Below are positions 46,659-55,138 of a stretch of 64,000 nt of DNA, piece by piece. The notes under the pieces were generated by a model. The model was not told the DNA's origin and ran no database searches. It saw only the letters and a program-made list of their open reading frames with translations. A program made the position numbers and the translations under genes. The stretch comes from Caulobacter sp. FWC2. Lineage in GTDB: Bacteria; Pseudomonadota; Alphaproteobacteria; Caulobacterales; Caulobacteraceae. The stretch covers positions 248,001-312,000 of the forward strand of contig NZ_PEBF01000001.1 in NCBI RefSeq assembly GCF_002742625.1, read 5' to 3'. Positions within the stretch are counted from its first letter, which is position 1. The number at the start of each line of letters is the position of its first letter.

Positions 46659-47498
46659 CTACGCAGCGTCCCACGCATAAGCCTTGTCCAGCCAGTCCCC
46701 GATCCGCCCGTCCGGCCGCGCCAGGGCGTGGATCCGGGTCATCTCGTCGTCGGACAGGTTGAAGTCGAGGATGTCGAAGTTCTCCTCGATGCGGGCCGGG
46801 TTCTTGGTGCGGGGGATGGCGATGATCCCCTGCTGGATGATCCAGCGCAGGGTGACCTGGCCGGGGGTCTTGCCGTGGGCGGCGCCGATCTCGACCAGTA
46901 CCGGGTCTTGGGCGACCTTGCCCTGGGCCAGGGGCGACCAGGCGGTGATCGATGTCCCCAGCGCGTCGGCCTTGGCCTTCAGGGTCTTGAGCGACAGGTA
47001 GGGGTGGTACTCGACCTGGTCGTTGGCGATCGGGGCTTCCGACAGCCGCGAGGCTTCTTCCAGCAGGGCCGAGGGGAAGTTCGACAGGCCGATGGCGCGG
47101 GTCAGGCCGCGCGACTGGACCTCGTTCAGCGCCTTCAGGGTCTCGGCCAGCGGCACGTCGGGCTTGGGCCAGTGCAGCAGCAGCAAGTCGACATGGTCGA
47201 CGCCCAGGCGCTCCAGACTCTTCTCGGCCGAGCGCTGCAGGTCGCCGTCGTGAAACTTGTCGATCCAGACCTTGGTGGTCAGGAAGATCTCGTCGCGCTT
47301 GACGCCGCTGGCCTTGATCGCGGCGCCGACGTCGCGCTCGTTGCCGTAGATCTGGGCGGTGTCGATGTGGCGATAGCCGACCTCCAGGGCCTTCTCGACC
47401 AGGGGCGTGGCCGTACCGTTCTCCAGCTGCCAGGTGCCGAAGCCGAGGGCGGGCATCAGGACGTCGCCCGAGCGGATGGCGGGAACGAGCTTGGACAT
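46659..47498 (-). CDS. Aldo/keto reductase
   Basis: 279 residues from ATG 47498 (GGAG upstream). TIM-barrel signatures: LGFGTWQLENG, catalytic Asp-Tyr in GYRHIDTAQIYGNE, Lys in TTKVWIDKF, His in LLLLHWPKPD, NADPH site in AIPRTKNPARIEEN. It resembles the 2,5-diketo-D-gluconate reductase/YafB group. Reduces aldehydes or ketones with NADPH in the cytosol. Substrate not predictable. A single gene downstream of a Pr6Pr membrane protein gene. Confidence 0.94.
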   Translation of the reverse strand: MSKLVPAIRSGDVLMPALGFGTWQLENGTATPLVEKALEVGYRHIDTAQIYGNERDVGAAIKASGVKRDEIFLTTKVWIDKFHDGDLQRSAEKSLERLGVDHVDLLLLHWPKPDVPLAETLKALNEVQSRGLTRAIGLSNFPSALLEEASRLSEAPIANDQVEYHPYLSLKTLKAKADALGTSITAWSPLAQGKVAQDPVLVEIGAAHGKTPGQVTLRWIIQQGIIAIPRTKNPARIEENFDILDFNLSDDEMTRIHALARPDGRIGDWLDKAYAWDAA

Positions 47499-47518
47499 GG
47501 AGAACTCCGGAAAAACGA

Positions 47519-48163
47519 TCAGGCCGATATAGGCGCTGGCTTGCCCAGCGCCACCTTGGCTCGAACGCGCGAGAGGCCGATGAAGACCACGGCGACCAGA
47601 GCGAAGAACAGGCTCATCTCGACCATGGTCAACACCACGGCCGGATAGCCGCGCTTGGCGACGTTCATGAACGGGTATGGATAGAAGCCCGACAGCGCGC
47701 CATGGAGGAGGGTCCAGAGGCCGAACAGGGCCGGAAAGGCCATGGCCTTGGCGGCGACGATCCATCGGGGCCGGCCCTGGCCGCCGCGCAGGGCCAGGTC
47801 GACCAGATAGGCGGCGGGGGTGATGGTGTGCAGGATCGTGTCGGAGACCAACCGCAGGCCCTGCGGATGCCACTGCCAGGCCAGCAGGGTGTGATAGACC
47901 ACCGCGGTGATGGTGAGGTAGGTGGCGATCGACGCGCGCGGGCCGCTGCGTTCGGCCCAGGCGGCGAAGGCGCTGGCGGGCGCGACCAGCGGAGCGGTGA
48001 GCGCCCCGGCGGCCAGCATGTTCGACAGGATGGTGAAGTAGCTGAAGAACTCGACCGACTTCACGGTGGCCGAGACCAGGGTCTCGTCATAGACCATCAG
48101 GCCGTACTGCAGGGCGGGGCCCAGGCAGGCGACGGCGGCGATCAGGATGCGCCAGGCTTTCAA
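47519..48163 (-). CDS. Pr6Pr/FAR-17a-like integral membrane protein
   Basis: 214 residues, six or seven helices. Motifs VEFFSYFTILSNMLAAG, YHTLLAWQWHPQGLRLVSDTILHTITP and FPALFGLWTLLHGALSGFYPYPFMNV are typical of Pr6Pr family proteins, distantly related to FAR-17a/androgen-induced proteins. I choose TTG 48163 as start: GGAGA lies upstream and it forms a TTGA overlap with the stop of the previous gene. Function unknown. Confidence 0.82.
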   Translation of the reverse strand: MKAWRILIAAVACLGPALQYGLMVYDETLVSATVKSVEFFSYFTILSNMLAAGALTAPLVAPASAFAAWAERSGPRASIATYLTITAVVYHTLLAWQWHPQGLRLVSDTILHTITPAAYLVDLALRGGQGRPRWIVAAKAMAFPALFGLWTLLHGALSGFYPYPFMNVAKRGYPAVVLTMVEMSLFFALVAVVFIGLSRVRAKVALGKPAPISA

Positions 48164-48519
48164 GATGCGGTCTCCGTCGGATGGGCCTCGTCCCAGGCCT
48201 TCAGCACCTTCTTGGGCGCGGTCGCGCGCCACTGCCGGGTGACCAGCCGCTCGACCGTGCCCGGATGGGCGAGGGGCAAGCGGACCAGGACGTAGGGGTA
48301 GTTCTTGAAGTGGTCGGTGAAATGGAAGACGTCCGGCTCGGCCTCGACCAGCATCTCGCGCTCGTCGAACGGCACGGCCGGGCAGACCAGACTCTCGCCG
48401 TCCTCGAACAGCCGGGTCAGGAACTTGTCGTGCGCTTTCAGACAGGGCCGGCCATAGGCCGTGCCGTCCTCGACGCCGGGCAATTTGAACGCGAACGCTC
48501 TGACGTCGTCGTAGGTCAT
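48160..48519 (-). CDS. MmcQ/YjbR family protein
   Basis: 119 residues. MTYDDVRAFAFKLPGVEDGTAYGRPCLKAHDKFLTRL and PYVLVRLPLAHPGTVERLVTRQWRATAPKKVLKAW match the MmcQ/YjbR (CyaY-like fold) family, sometimes annotated as DNA-binding but of unknown function. The gene overlaps the downstream membrane protein gene by four bases. Divergent from the NAD(P)-binding protein gene. Confidence 0.88.
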   Translation of the reverse strand: MTYDDVRAFAFKLPGVEDGTAYGRPCLKAHDKFLTRLFEDGESLVCPAVPFDEREMLVEAEPDVFHFTDHFKNYPYVLVRLPLAHPGTVERLVTRQWRATAPKKVLKAWDEAHPTETAS

Positions 48520-48553
48520 GGGCTCCTCACCTCAGCGCGACTATATGAGGGGA

Positions 48554-49423
48554 ATGGACGCTGAGAACACCCTGAAGACGCCGGTCCTGGTGCTGGGCGC
48601 GACCAGCCTGATCGGCGGCCACCTGCTGGCGCGGCTGAAGGCCGAGAACCTGGACCCCACGGCGTTCAGCCGTCGTCCGCCGGTCGAGGAGACCTGCTGG
48701 ATCGGCGGCGACCTGAAGGGCGCCGACCTGGACGAGCGCCTGCCGGTGGCGGCGACAGTGTTCGCCCTGTCGCCGATCTGGCTGCTGCCGACGGCGCTGC
48801 CGGCGCTGAAAAGCCGGGGCATGGAGCGGCTGATCGCTTTCTCCTCGACCAGCCGCTTCACCAAGGTCGACTCGCCGGACGAGGGCGAGCGGGCGGTGGC
48901 GGGGAAGCTGGCGCAGGCCGAGGCCGCGGTCGAACAGTGGTGCGCCGAGCATGGCGTCGCCTGGACGATCCTGCGGCCGACCCTGATCTATGACGAGGGC
49001 CACGACGAGAACGTCAGCCGCATCGCCCGCCTGATCCGCCGTTTCCACGTCATGCCGCTGTCGGGCGACGGCGCGGGCCTGCGCCAGCCGGTCCATGCCG
49101 AGGACCTTGCCGCCGGGGCCCTGGCGGCGGCCCATGCGCCGGCGACGAGAAACCTCGCCTATGACCTGGTGGGCGGCGAGACGGTGACCTATCGCCTGAT
49201 GGTCGACCGGATCTTCGAAGGGCTTGGAAAGCGACCTCGCAGCCTGCCGATGCCGACCTGGCTTTTCGGCCTGATCATGCGGCTGGCCAAGCCGTTCTAT
49301 CCGGGCGCGACCGTCGCCATGGGCGCGCGGATGGGCCAGGACCTGACCTTCGACAGCGCGGCGGCGACGCGGGACTTCGGGTGGGCGCCGAGAGCGTTCC
49401 GACCCAACTTCCAACGCGCCTAG
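48554..49423 (+). CDS. NAD(P)-binding Rossmann-fold protein (atypical SDR)
   Basis: 289 residues from ATG 48554, with GAGGGGA immediately upstream. The N-terminal nucleotide loop is LVLGATSLIGGHLLARL; further features are AFSSTSRFTKVDSPDEGER, TILRPTLIYDEGHDENVSRIARLIRRF and an extended-SDR C-terminus. It lacks a clear YxxxK catalytic pair, like atypical SDRs related to NDUFA9/NmrA. Function uncertain. Its stop interlocks (CTAG) with the convergent Cys-cluster gene. Confidence 0.85.
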   Translation: MDAENTLKTPVLVLGATSLIGGHLLARLKAENLDPTAFSRRPPVEETCWIGGDLKGADLDERLPVAATVFALSPIWLLPTALPALKSRGMERLIAFSSTSRFTKVDSPDEGERAVAGKLAQAEAAVEQWCAEHGVAWTILRPTLIYDEGHDENVSRIARLIRRFHVMPLSGDGAGLRQPVHAEDLAAGALAAAHAPATRNLAYDLVGGETVTYRLMVDRIFEGLGKRPRSLPMPTWLFGLIMRLAKPFYPGATVAMGARMGQDLTFDSAAATRDFGWAPRAFRPNFQRA

Positions 49424-49977
49424 TGCGCGTCAGACAGCACCATGGCGAACGGCGTCAGGCCGCCGTCGCGTTCGACATAGCCGCTGACCAGCTTGCGGTC
49501 GGGCGGCAGGACGCCCAGGTCGATCTCCTCGGTCGGAAACACCACGATGCGGCGGTCGCCGATGCAGACCACCAGCTCGTAGCCGTCCAGGGCCCGGCGG
49601 GACATGTTCTTGATGTAGGAATAGTACGGCTCGCGCCGCCAGCTGGCGGGCTTGCCGGCGTCGACGACCACATTAAGGCGCTTGCCGTCGCGGTCGCTGT
49701 ACATCACGAAGCCGGCCTTGTCGGGCCGCCAGGCGTCGCCCAGCTTCTCGGACGTGATCCACAGGCACATGAAGCCCCGGCAGGCCTGGGGCCGCAGCTC
49801 ATAGTTGCCGCAGCCGCCGCCCTTGCGGAAATGTGAGCACCAGACGCCGTCGGCCTTGTCCAGGGCCTCGATGGCCAGCACCTTGCAGCACAGGCCGCAC
49901 GAGCCGCAGCTCTTGCCCGGCGCGGCCTGGGCATGGGGGAGCTCGTCGCGGATCTCTGGGGCGGTCGCGTCAGTCAT
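49420..49977 (-). CDS. YkgJ-type cysteine-cluster protein (copy 2)
   Basis: 185 residues. The N-terminal cluster CGSCGLCCKVLAIEALDK, then WCSHFRKGGGC and RPQACRGFMCLW are the conserved Cys pattern of the UPF0153/YkgJ zinc- or iron-chelating domain. The C-terminal half is a beta-rich domain (RLNVVVDAGKPASWRREPYYSYIKN). It starts in an ATGA overlap with its paralogue upstream. Role unknown. Confidence 0.88.
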   Translation of the reverse strand: MTDATAPEIRDELPHAQAAPGKSCGSCGLCCKVLAIEALDKADGVWCSHFRKGGGCGNYELRPQACRGFMCLWITSEKLGDAWRPDKAGFVMYSDRDGKRLNVVVDAGKPASWRREPYYSYIKNMSRRALDGYELVVCIGDRRIVVFPTEEIDLGVLPPDRKLVSGYVERDGGLTPFAMVLSDAH

Positions 49978-50411
49978 GCGGCGAAGGTCCGGACGAGGCC
50001 AAGTTCGATGTCGCGGTCGGGACGGATCTCGAAGCCGCGCTGGCCGACCAGGACGTTCAGGGTCAGGCCGTCGGCGGCGCCGCGCGCGGCCCAGGTCCGC
50101 AGGGTCTGGTGATAGGGCGCCTTGCGCCAGGCCTCGGGACTGGCCGGATCGACCTCGACCACCATGCGCCGGCCCTGGTCCTCGCGGTGCAGGATGAAGC
50201 GCGCCCGGTCTGGCCGCCATTCGTCGCCCAGGCCCTCGCTCTTGAGCCAGTAGCAGGCGAAGTCGGCGCAAGACCTCGGGCGATCGGCATAGATCGCGCA
50301 GCCCGCGCCCTTGTGGAAATGGCCGCACCAGGCGTGCGGCGGCTTTTGCAAAGCCTCCACGCCCATCAGCTTGCAGCACATGCCGCAATCGCCGCAGCTC
50401 TTGTCGCCCAT
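49974..50411 (-). CDS. YkgJ-type cysteine-cluster protein (copy 1)
   Basis: 145 residues. CGDCGMCCKLMGVEALQKPPHAWCGHFHKGAGC and RPRSCADFACYWLKSEGLGDEWRPDRARFIL line up with the neighbouring copy across almost the whole length, so the pair is a tandem duplication. Copy 1 lacks part of the C-terminal region. The four-base ATGA overlap implies coupled expression. Confidence 0.88.
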   Translation of the reverse strand: MGDKSCGDCGMCCKLMGVEALQKPPHAWCGHFHKGAGCAIYADRPRSCADFACYWLKSEGLGDEWRPDRARFILHREDQGRRMVVEVDPASPEAWRKAPYHQTLRTWAARGAADGLTLNVLVGQRGFEIRPDRDIELGLVRTFAA

Positions 50412-50488
50412 CCGCCCCTGCCCGAAGTGAGCTTAATCGTCAGGAGGCGGACATTAGCGACGCTGTGTGACGGTTTGATGCGGCGGCG

Positions 50489-51016
50489 TCACGCCGGGCA
50501 GGCCGACCGGGCCAGGTCGTAGCGTGCGAACGGCGCCTCCTTGGCCCCGCTCTTGGCGACGATGGTCCAGGTCAGTCGGTCGCCGTCGCGCCGCCAGCGA
50601 TTGACGAAGCTGGCGTCCGGATAGGCATAGGCGATGTCGAACCCGCTGGGCTGGGCCGCGCCCTGGCCGACGGCGGTGAAGTCGCCGCCGAAGCTGTCGG
50701 ACCAGAAGCCGGACACGCCGGTGGGCTGCCCGTCCTGGGGCGGCGCGCCCCGACCGCCGAACACCAGGTGGGCGGCGTAGCGATCCTTGGGGTCGGCCTT
50801 GGCGCGGCTGTCGGCGTCCACCGTCAGCATCGTTCCGAGCGCGACCGGCCTGGCGGCGAGGGTGATCTCGACCGCCTTGCCCATCACGTCGCCCACGCCG
50901 CGCCAGCAGCCTTTCAGCGCGCGCACCTCGGCGGGGACGGGCGCGGGCGGCGGATCCTCCGCCCGGGCGGCCCCGGCCGTCGCCAACACCAAAAAGCTGA
51001 CGCTCGCCAGACGCAT
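50489..51016 (-). CDS. Secreted hypothetical protein
   Basis: 175 residues: signal peptide (LASVSFLVLATAGAARA), then a beta-rich domain with LKGCWRGVGDVMGKAVEITLAARPVALGTML, HLVFGG, GFWSDSFGGDFTAVGQG and a terminal Cys (SACPA) that could pair with the first Cys. It resembles lipocalin-like single-domain periplasmic proteins but I cannot name a family. It starts two bases after the VOC gene, so they are probably cotranscribed. Confidence 0.78.
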   Translation of the reverse strand: MRLASVSFLVLATAGAARAEDPPPAPVPAEVRALKGCWRGVGDVMGKAVEITLAARPVALGTMLTVDADSRAKADPKDRYAAHLVFGGRGAPPQDGQPTGVSGFWSDSFGGDFTAVGQGAAQPSGFDIAYAYPDASFVNRWRRDGDRLTWTIVAKSGAKEAPFARYDLARSACPA

Positions 51017-51018
51017 AT

Positions 51019-51372
51019 CTACTCGACCCCCGTCGCGCTCCAAACGCCCAGCTCATTGCCCGACGGATCGGTGAAGTGGAAGCGGCGCCCGCCGGGGAAG
51101 CTGAAGATCGGGGCGGTGATCACGCCGCCGGCCTTGGTCACCTTGTCGAGCATGGCTTCCAGGTCATGGGCGTAGAGGATGACCAGCGGCCGATCGGTCG
51201 CGCCCTCCTGCGGCTTGGCGAACCCGCCATCGGCGCCCTGGCCCTCGAAGGCGACATAGTCGGGACCGTAGTCGACGAAGCTCCAGCCGAAGGCGGCCGA
51301 ATAGAAGCTCTTGGTCGCCGGCAGGTCGCCGCCCGGCCATTCGATGTAGTCGATCTTGCCGTCTTCACGCAT
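51019..51372 (-). CDS. VOC (glyoxalase/bleomycin resistance) family protein
   Basis: 117 residues from ATG 51372, with GAGGAG upstream. IDYIEWPGGDLPATKSFYSAAFGWSFVDYG and GGRRFHFTDPSGNELGVWS are the two beta-alpha-beta-beta halves of a VOC domain, with the metal-site Glu retained at the C-terminal end. Activity not predictable. Confidence 0.9.
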   Translation of the reverse strand: MREDGKIDYIEWPGGDLPATKSFYSAAFGWSFVDYGPDYVAFEGQGADGGFAKPQEGATDRPLVILYAHDLEAMLDKVTKAGGVITAPIFSFPGGRRFHFTDPSGNELGVWSATGVE

Positions 51373-51416
51373 GGCGCGCTCCTCAAACATTGTTCTTTAT
51401 TTGTTCTAAATCGCCG

Positions 51417-52076
51417 CTAAGGCAGAGTCCAGACGCTGGTGCGCTTCACGGCGAAATCCTCGAGCTCGCGGGTGGTCTCGACTTGGTACTCGGCCAGTTT
51501 CACCAGGTCGTCCTTGCGGAAGTAGGTGCGGCCCGGGTCGCCGATGAACACCGTCGCGCCGGCGGCCCGGCCTTTCCGCAGCCAGTCCATCACCGCCTCG
51601 GCCATGGGCTTTTCGTAGCAGATGTCGCCGGCCAGCAGGACGTCGGCTTCCGGCGGCGGAGCATCGAGCAGGTTGATGTCGGTAAAGGCCACCACGACGC
51701 CGTTGGCCTCGGCGTTCAGGCCGACGGCAGCCTCGCAGAAGACGTCGATGTCGGCGGCCAGCACGCTGGCCGCGCCGGCCTTCATCGCCGCGATGGCGAC
51801 GATGCCCGAGCCTGTGGCGAAGTCGATGACCCGCTTGCCGGCGACGGTCTCGGGGTTGTCGAGGATGTAGCGCGCCAGGGCCTGGCCGCCCGCCCAGGCG
51901 AAGGCCCAGAACGGCGGCGGCAGGCCGATCTCCTCCAGCGCTTCCTCGGTCAGCGTCCAGATCGGGGTGATCTCGTCGGCCAGGTGTAGCGACAGCTCCG
52001 GCGCGTGTGGCGTCGCCTGGAAGCGCGTGTTGTCGCGGATGAAGGCGCGGCGGCCTGCCAGGGTCTGGACGATCAT
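51417..52076 (-). CDS. Class I methyltransferase, ETF-beta-lysine methyltransferase (METTL20)-like
   Basis: 219 residues. FIRDNTRFQATPHAPELSLHLADEITPIW, LPPPFWAFAWAGGQALARYILDNP and the SAM motif VIDFATGSGIVAIAA resemble bacterial homologues of mitochondrial ETFBKMT/METTL20, which methylate lysines of electron-transfer flavoprotein beta (and ribosomal L7/L12 in Agrobacterium, as I recall). PrmA-like enzymes are the alternative. No ETF genes adjoin it. Confidence 0.8.
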   Translation of the reverse strand: MIVQTLAGRRAFIRDNTRFQATPHAPELSLHLADEITPIWTLTEEALEEIGLPPPFWAFAWAGGQALARYILDNPETVAGKRVIDFATGSGIVAIAAMKAGAASVLAADIDVFCEAAVGLNAEANGVVVAFTDINLLDAPPPEADVLLAGDICYEKPMAEAVMDWLRKGRAAGATVFIGDPGRTYFRKDDLVKLAEYQVETTRELEDFAVKRTSVWTLP

Positions 52077-52100
52077 GGCCGCCTTAGACCACGGGGCGCT

Positions 52101-53045
52101 CTAGGCGGCGACCGGTTTGCTCGAGGCCGCTTTCAGCACGGTGAGGTAGCCCGGCGCGGTCAGCATGCCGGAGGTCAGGCCCTTCTTCTCCAGCAACTGG
52201 TGCGCCATCGGCAGGTTCCAGCACGGGGTGTGCATGAACAGGTGATGCTCGGCGTGGAAGTTGACGTGATAGGGCGCGATCAGGGCGCGCTCGATCCAGT
52301 TGGCGTTCGTGGTGCGGGCGTGGCGAAACGGGTCGGGCTCGTCCTTGGCCACCAGGGCGTGCTCGGCGATGTTGCGCAGGCGGGTGACCAGCGGGAACCA
52401 GGTCGCCATCGGCACGATCCACAGCGCCAGCCAGGCCCACCAGAGTCCCATCGCCGACAGCACGATCAGGATGCCGAGGTTCCACAGCAGGAATGGCCTC
52501 TGCCGGGCAATCTCGCCGGCGAAGATCGCGCCCTTGGGGGCGTCGCCCTTCATCTTTCCGAGCAACGGCCCGAAGCGCTGCTTGAAGAAGGTCTGGCCGG
52601 TCAGGTCGCGGACGATCTTCCGGCGGAGGGACTCCCGCGTGGTCGGGAAGGGGGCCGACAGGATCAGGTCCGGGTCCTCGGCCTGCTGGGCGTACTTGTG
52701 ATGGGTCAGGTGATAGGGGCGGTAGCTGGCCAGGGACGCGCCGGTCGGGGCGGCGCACAGCCACTCGCCCAGCCAGTCATTGACCTTGAGGTTCGGATGC
52801 AGACCGCCGTGCGCGGCCTCATGCATCAGGATGGCCAAGCCCAGCTGCCGCGCCCCGATCAGCATCACGGCCAGCACGTAGGTCAGCGGATTGGGGAAGA
52901 AGACGAACAGCGCCCCGGCGCCGATGATCACGGTCCAGGCGTGGGCGACCATCCAAATGCCGCGCCAGGACGAGCGCGCGGAGATCCGCGTCCATTCGTC
53001 GGGCGTGAACAGGTCCTGCGGTTTGACGCGGGGTGCGACGGCCAT
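52101..53045 (-). CDS. Membrane fatty acid desaturase
   Basis: About 314 residues with hydrophobic helices and the three histidine boxes HEAAHGGLH, HLTHHKYAQQ and HAEHHLFMHTP that bind a di-iron centre. It introduces a double bond into lipid acyl chains or related hydrophobic substrates. The start is uncertain between ATGs at 53045 and 53063; neither has a strong ribosome site. It is a single gene, divergent from the LprI-like gene. Confidence 0.92.
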   Translation of the reverse strand: MAVAPRVKPQDLFTPDEWTRISARSSWRGIWMVAHAWTVIIGAGALFVFFPNPLTYVLAVMLIGARQLGLAILMHEAAHGGLHPNLKVNDWLGEWLCAAPTGASLASYRPYHLTHHKYAQQAEDPDLILSAPFPTTRESLRRKIVRDLTGQTFFKQRFGPLLGKMKGDAPKGAIFAGEIARQRPFLLWNLGILIVLSAMGLWWAWLALWIVPMATWFPLVTRLRNIAEHALVAKDEPDPFRHARTTNANWIERALIAPYHVNFHAEHHLFMHTPCWNLPMAHQLLEKKGLTSGMLTAPGYLTVLKAASSKPVAA

Positions 53046-53111
53046 GGAACGATCATCGCACATTCAGCTTAGGCCTGACAGGATGACCCTACGTCACATT
53101 TGGAGCCGCTC

Positions 53112-53459
53112 ATGCGCCGACTGATCCCCGCTCTCGTTCTGACCGCTGTCTGCGCCGCCGCCGCCCCCGCCGCCGCCGCCAGCTTCGACTGCCGCAAGGC
53201 CCGTGCCGCCGACGAGAAGGCGATCTGCGCCAACCGCGACCTCAACGACCAGGACGTGCGGATGGACCAGCTCTACGGCATCACGCGCCACCTCGTGCCG
53301 ATGGGCGGTCGCGGCGCTATCATGGACGACCAGCGCGCCTGGCTCGCGGCCCGCAAGGCCTGCGGCGGCAACCAGGCCTGCCTGGCGCGCAGCTACGACA
53401 ACCGCATCCGGCAGCTGAACACGGTCATGGACCGCGTCTACAGCCAGGGGCCGTTCTAG
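53112..53459 (+). CDS. Secreted LprI/DUF1311-like protein
   Basis: 115 residues from ATG 53112 (GGAG upstream): Ala-rich signal peptide, then FDCRKARAADEKAICANRDLNDQDVRMDQLY ... DDQRAWLAARKACGGNQACLARSYDNRIRQL, the four-Cys helical pattern of lysozyme inhibitor LprI-type domains. Likely periplasmic with two disulfides. Inhibition of lysozyme is known for Mycobacterium LprI, not for this protein. Its stop interlocks with ubiA (CTAG). Confidence 0.9.
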   Translation: MRRLIPALVLTAVCAAAAPAAAASFDCRKARAADEKAICANRDLNDQDVRMDQLYGITRHLVPMGGRGAIMDDQRAWLAARKACGGNQACLARSYDNRIRQLNTVMDRVYSQGPF

Positions 53460-54391
53460 AACCGCACCCCCGGCTTCCACAGCCCGGCGACCAGTCCGGC
53501 GAACACGATCAGCCCCGCCACGGCGTTGGACTTGAACAGCTTCAGCGCGCCTTGACCGTCGTCGACGCGGACGGCGGCCGCCTGGCGCGACAGGTGCAGG
53601 GCGAAGAAGGCCGCCAGCGGCAGGAACAGCGGCCCGATATTGCCAACCCAGCCGGCCGCGACCACGCAGACGAACGACGCCAGATAGAAGCCCGCCACGC
53701 CGATCTGGACGTGATCGCCCAGACGTCGGGTCGAGGACTTGATGCCGGCCAGGGCGTCGTCCTCGATGTCCTGGATCGCGTAGATCGTGTCGTAGCCCAG
53801 GGTCCAGAAGATCCCCGAAGCGTAAAGCAGGGCGGCCGACCAGGACAGGTGATGCGTGGCGGCGGCGTAGCCCAGCAGGGCGCCCCAATTGAAGGTCAGG
53901 CCCAGCCAGGCCTGCGGCCACCAGGTGATCCGCTTCATGAAGGGATAGCCGGCCACGAGGCCTAGCGACAGAACGCCCAGCCCGATCGCCACCCAGCCCA
54001 GGGTCAGCAGGATGAGCAGACTGACCAGGCTGCAGCCCACCAGGAACAGCCACGCCTGCTTGACGGTGATCAGCCCGGCCGGGATCGGGCGCATGGCGGT
54101 GCGGGCCACCTGGGCGTCGAAGTCGCGGTCGACGATGTCGTTGAACGCGCAGCCGGCGGCGCGCATCAGGGCCGCGCCGACGAACACCGCCAGCAGCAGC
54201 CACGGATTGGGCCAGCGGCCCTGCTCGGCGGCGGCCAGGGCGATGCCTTGCCAGCCCGGCAGCATCAGCAGCCAGATCCCCGCCGGCCGGTCGAACCGAC
54301 CCAGCTTGAGCCAGGGCCGCAGGCGCTCGGGCGCGTGGCGGTCAACCCAGTTGGTCGCGACGGCGTCGGGGAGAATAGTGGTGGCGGTCAT
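53456..54391 (-). CDS. ubiA: 4-hydroxybenzoate polyprenyltransferase
   Basis: 311 residues from ATG 54391, about eight helices. The two Asp-rich motifs are CAFNDIVDRDFDAQVARTAMRP and YDTIYAIQDIEDDALAGIKSS. It attaches the polyprenyl tail to 4-hydroxybenzoate in ubiquinone biosynthesis at the inner membrane. The open frame extends upstream but includes non-conserved sequence. No clear Shine-Dalgarno precedes the chosen start. Confidence 0.95.
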   Translation of the reverse strand: MTATTILPDAVATNWVDRHAPERLRPWLKLGRFDRPAGIWLLMLPGWQGIALAAAEQGRWPNPWLLLAVFVGAALMRAAGCAFNDIVDRDFDAQVARTAMRPIPAGLITVKQAWLFLVGCSLVSLLILLTLGWVAIGLGVLSLGLVAGYPFMKRITWWPQAWLGLTFNWGALLGYAAATHHLSWSAALLYASGIFWTLGYDTIYAIQDIEDDALAGIKSSTRRLGDHVQIGVAGFYLASFVCVVAAGWVGNIGPLFLPLAAFFALHLSRQAAAVRVDDGQGALKLFKSNAVAGLIVFAGLVAGLWKPGVRF

Positions 54392-54525
54392 GCCGCGAGG
54401 CTTAACCCGCGCGCTCGAAGGCGTCCTATAGGGAAGATCGATCCTGTCGAGAAAAACGATCAATTGGATTTGTGAGGGCAATGAGGCGAAGGTCTTCCTG
54501 CAAGCCATTCGCAGGAGCGACCCTC

Positions 54526-54771
54526 ATGACCACCGCCGCCATTCGCCTCTCCGGTTGGAGCCTGTTGGTCGCCGGCGTCGGGGCCGGCATCGTCCTGCCG
54601 CACCCGGTGACCACCCGCCTGTGGACCGCCGCCGGCAAGCTGTTCGCCCTCGCAGGCGACCACGGCATGGTCGCGCGCCTGACCTCGGCCACCAAGTTCG
54701 GCCCGAAGATCCGACGCGGCCTCAACACCCCTCCGCCGCGCCGCGTGGGCGGGGTCGCCGAGGCGTTCTAA
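54526..54771 (+). CDS. Small membrane-associated hypothetical protein
   Basis: 81 residues from ATG 54526, with AGGAG upstream. One hydrophobic segment near residues 8-25 (GWSLLVAGVGAGIVL), then a short basic tail (KFGPKIRRGLNTPPPRRVGG). No family recognised. It lies 40 bp before the DUF454 gene on the same strand and may be cotranscribed. Confidence 0.6.
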   Translation: MTTAAIRLSGWSLLVAGVGAGIVLPHPVTTRLWTAAGKLFALAGDHGMVARLTSATKFGPKIRRGLNTPPPRRVGGVAEAF

Positions 54772-54810
54772 GGCTTTGCGACCGTCTCGCAGGCGCGCTA
54801 GCGTCATCGC

Positions 54811-55107
54811 ATGACTCCTGAGCCTCTCCGAAAGTCGCGCCGCCGCCTGAGCCGCGTCGAGCGCTGGGCGCTGGACGGACTGGGCGGGGCGCTGCTGGCC
54901 ACGGGCGCGGTGGGGATCGTCACGCCGGGCATGCCGACCACGGTGTTCTGGATCGGCGCGGTGCTGTGCTTCCTGAAGACCCGCCCTCACGCCGTGCGGC
55001 CGATGCTGCGCGTGCCGGTGGTCGGGCCGGCGATCCTGTGGTTCCTGCGCTGGCGACCCTTCGGCGGCGGGCGCAAGCGCAAGCGGCGGGCCAAACGACA
55101 GGGCTGA
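54811..55107 (+). CDS. DUF454 (YbaN) family inner-membrane protein
   Basis: 98 residues with two hydrophobic segments. GGALLATGAVGIVTPGMPTTVFWIGAVLCFLKTRPHAVRPML matches the YbaN/DUF454 signature (GxxGxxxPxxPTxxF). The C-terminus is very basic (GGGRKRKRRAKRQG). Function unknown. It is followed after 31 bp by the ABC transporter gene. Confidence 0.85.
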   Translation: MTPEPLRKSRRRLSRVERWALDGLGGALLATGAVGIVTPGMPTTVFWIGAVLCFLKTRPHAVRPMLRVPVVGPAILWFLRWRPFGGGRKRKRRAKRQG

Positions 55108-55138
55108 CTATGGGGCGGGAAACCACTATCTCCCCGCG

